Source of the DNA: an uncultured Murdochiella sp.
Lineage (GTDB): Bacteria; Bacillota; Clostridia; Tissierellales; Peptoniphilaceae
DNA length: 6,913 bases
Direction: 5' to 3'
Assembly: GCF_902488755.1 (NCBI RefSeq)
Contig: NZ_CABTXF010000058.1
Location: 1 to 6,913, forward strand
This document shows, in pieces, positions 6,409-6,913 of this stretch (the stretch's first letter is position 1; each line of letters begins with the position of its first letter). The position numbers and the translations under genes were made by a program. The notes beneath the pieces were generated by a model. It saw only the letters and a program-made list of their open reading frames with translations, was not told the DNA's origin and did no database searches.

Positions 6409-6440
6409 AGCGTGGAAAGCAAAACAACACGTTTTTTCTT
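6407..6440 (+). terminator. Rho-independent terminator after fba
   Basis: AAAGCGTG (6407-6414) can pair with CACGTTTT (6428-6435), giving eight pairs including one G-U, across a 13-nt loop, and the 3' arm runs into TTTTTTCTT (6432-6440). The stem starts within the fba stop codon. The stem has few GC pairs, so its strength is uncertain, but the position and T run are right for ending the fba transcript. Confidence 0.55.
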
Positions 6441-6454
6441 ACATTTTTGCAATA

Positions 6455-6477
6455 AATTCGGCAAAAACGCGCGAATT
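6455..6477 (+). promoter_or_regulatory. Inverted repeat just upstream of a promoter, possible operator
   Basis: AATTCG (6455-6460) and CGAATT (6472-6477) are perfect inverted arms with an 11-bp spacer, ending three bases before the -35 hexamer at 6481. TTTTTGC (6444-6450) and GCAAAAA (6461-6467) form a second, interlocked inverted repeat. Either could bind a regulator of the downstream gene, but short AT-rich inverted repeats are common by chance. Confidence 0.25.
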
Positions 6478-6480
6478 GCA

Positions 6481-6509
6481 TTGACGAAGAAGAGCAAGAT
6501 TGATATCAT
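6481..6509 (+). promoter_or_regulatory. Strong extended -10 promoter for the secreted-protein gene
   Basis: TTGACG (6481-6486, 5 of 6 to consensus), a 17-bp spacer, and TATCAT (6504-6509, 5 of 6) preceded by TG at 6501-6502, which makes an extended -10 element. Transcription should begin near 6515-6517, giving a leader of about 104 nt. This is the best promoter in the window and shows that the last gene is its own transcription unit. Confidence 0.8.
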
Positions 6510-6522
6510 GGTTCTGTAAATC

Positions 6523-6531
6523 GGGGGGGGG
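6523..6531 (+). repeat. G9 homopolymer in the 5' leader
   Basis: Nine consecutive G lie about 7 to 15 bases after the predicted transcription start. Such tracts are prone to length change by slippage. Part of it could pair with TTTCCC at 6540-6545, so a length change may alter leader structure. It is outside the coding region and outside the promoter spacer, so any effect would be on transcript start, stability or translation rather than reading frame. Confidence 0.85.
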
Positions 6532-6608
6532 ATTTTGTCTTTCCCACACTTTCTCGATTACATGCACAACCATAGCAGCTGATAACAAAGCAGGAACTAA
6601 CAAATTAC

Positions 6609-6613
6609 GGAGG
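6609..6613 (+). promoter_or_regulatory. Ribosome binding site of the secreted-protein gene
   Basis: GGAGG lies six bases before ATG 6620. It fixes the start of the broken gene: the reading frame of the mature protein has no start codon of its own between the TAA at 6598-6600 and the signal-peptide core, whereas this ATG is ideally spaced and encodes the expected basic N-terminus MKTKRV. Confidence 0.75.
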
Positions 6614-6619
6614 ATGACA

Positions 6620-6913
6620 ATGAAAACAAAACGTGTTTAGCATTGGCACTTGCCGGCGCTTTGGCGTTCGGCGGCGTTCTGGTGACCCCCGTCTTGGCTG
6701 ACGGAGAAATGGCTGTAGAAACCCAGAAAGAAGTTACGCAGAAGCAGCTTGAAAGAGCGCAAGAAGACATGAGTGATGTTATCACTGATTATGTTGACGA
6801 TGCAGATGCAAAAGTTAAAGAGTTAGAAAAGAAAAAAACCGACGACGAGTTGGAGAAAAAGGCTACTGAGACGAAGACAGCAAAAGAAGCAGCCGAAGCT
6901 GAGCTGGAAACGG
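6620..6913 (+). pseudogene. Secreted coiled-coil-like protein, frameshifted at codon 7 and cut by the window end
   Basis: From ATG 6620 the frame reads MKTKRV and then stops at TAG (6638-6640). One base further on, the other frame gives LALALAGALAFGG, then VTPVLA and a mature part starting DGEMAVET. Adding one T to the TTT run at 6636-6638 joins them into an ideal signal peptide: basic MKTKR, a hydrophobic core of about 20 residues, and likely cleavage after VLA at residue 27. The visible mature part (about 71 residues, to the edge) is rich in Glu, Lys, Ala, Asp and Gln, has no Cys, and looks helical or coiled-coil, for example the runs around QKQLERAQEDM and AAEAELET. No family is recognised; such proteins can be cell-surface or periplasmic stalk or structural proteins. 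The frame after the deletion stays open for 92 codons, so the lesion is recent, a sequencing or assembly error, or a strain-specific loss. A strong promoter and ribosome binding site precede it. Confidence 0.7.

Noticed and set aside
6535..6563. Second promoter TTGTCT/TTACAT in the leader of the last gene
   Set aside because: It matches the consensus at only 4 of 6 and 3 of 6, and a far better promoter lies just upstream.
6620..6640. Programmed -1 ribosomal frameshift at the start of the secreted protein
   Set aside because: There is no canonical slippery heptamer in the reading frame, and a shift after only a few codons would be unusual. A missing T gives a better signal peptide.

Overview
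The window looks like a chromosomal stretch from a Gram-positive-type (Firmicutes) anaerobe of intermediate GC content. The evidence is the strong AGGAGG-type ribosome binding sites, a class II fructose-bisphosphate aldolase of the Bacillus/Clostridia type (288 aa), and an RF1 with the PET and GGQCVNTTDSAV signatures common in Clostridia and Negativicutes. A Negativicutes-like host is a guess. All recognisable genes are on the + strand. I see no tRNA, rRNA, CRISPR, transposase or phage gene.

Layout: (1) 1-401 is a tandem array of 54-bp units, each an almost invariant hairpin (10-bp stem, 15-nt loop); it is already running at the left edge and decays near 345-370. (2) 402-553 is a purine-rich leader with a candidate promoter and a 28-codon ORF that overlaps the next start codon as ATGA. 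(3) 554-1666 is prmC (release-factor glutamine methyltransferase), enlarged to 370 aa by two Ser/Thr/Glu-rich insertions, the first built partly from 18-bp tandem repeats. (4) 1667-1863 is a gap holding 1.5 more copies of the 54-bp element, six 12-bp repeats and a G-free C-rich tract. (5) 1864-2943 is prfA (RF1), the substrate of PrmC. (6) 3064-5442 is glgP (glycogen phosphorylase). (7) 5542-6408 is fba (class II aldolase), followed by a plausible terminator. (8) 6481-6913 has a strong extended -10 promoter, a G9 tract in its leader, and the first 98 codons of a secreted, charged, coiled-coil-like protein broken by an apparent one-base deletion at codon 7.

Functionally, prmC-prfA is the familiar translation-termination pair: PrmC methylates the GGQ glutamine of RF1. 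glgP and fba belong to glycogen breakdown and glycolysis. No convincing terminator separates prfA, glgP and fba, so read-through from prmC to fba is possible. The last gene is a separate transcription unit.

The most unusual content is repetitive: the hairpin element on both sides of prmC, tandem repeats of 12, 18 and 54 bp (all multiples of 6) within 1.8 kb, and low-complexity inserts in an otherwise conserved housekeeping enzyme. I see no clear new multi-gene system. The hairpin family is the best candidate for something undescribed.
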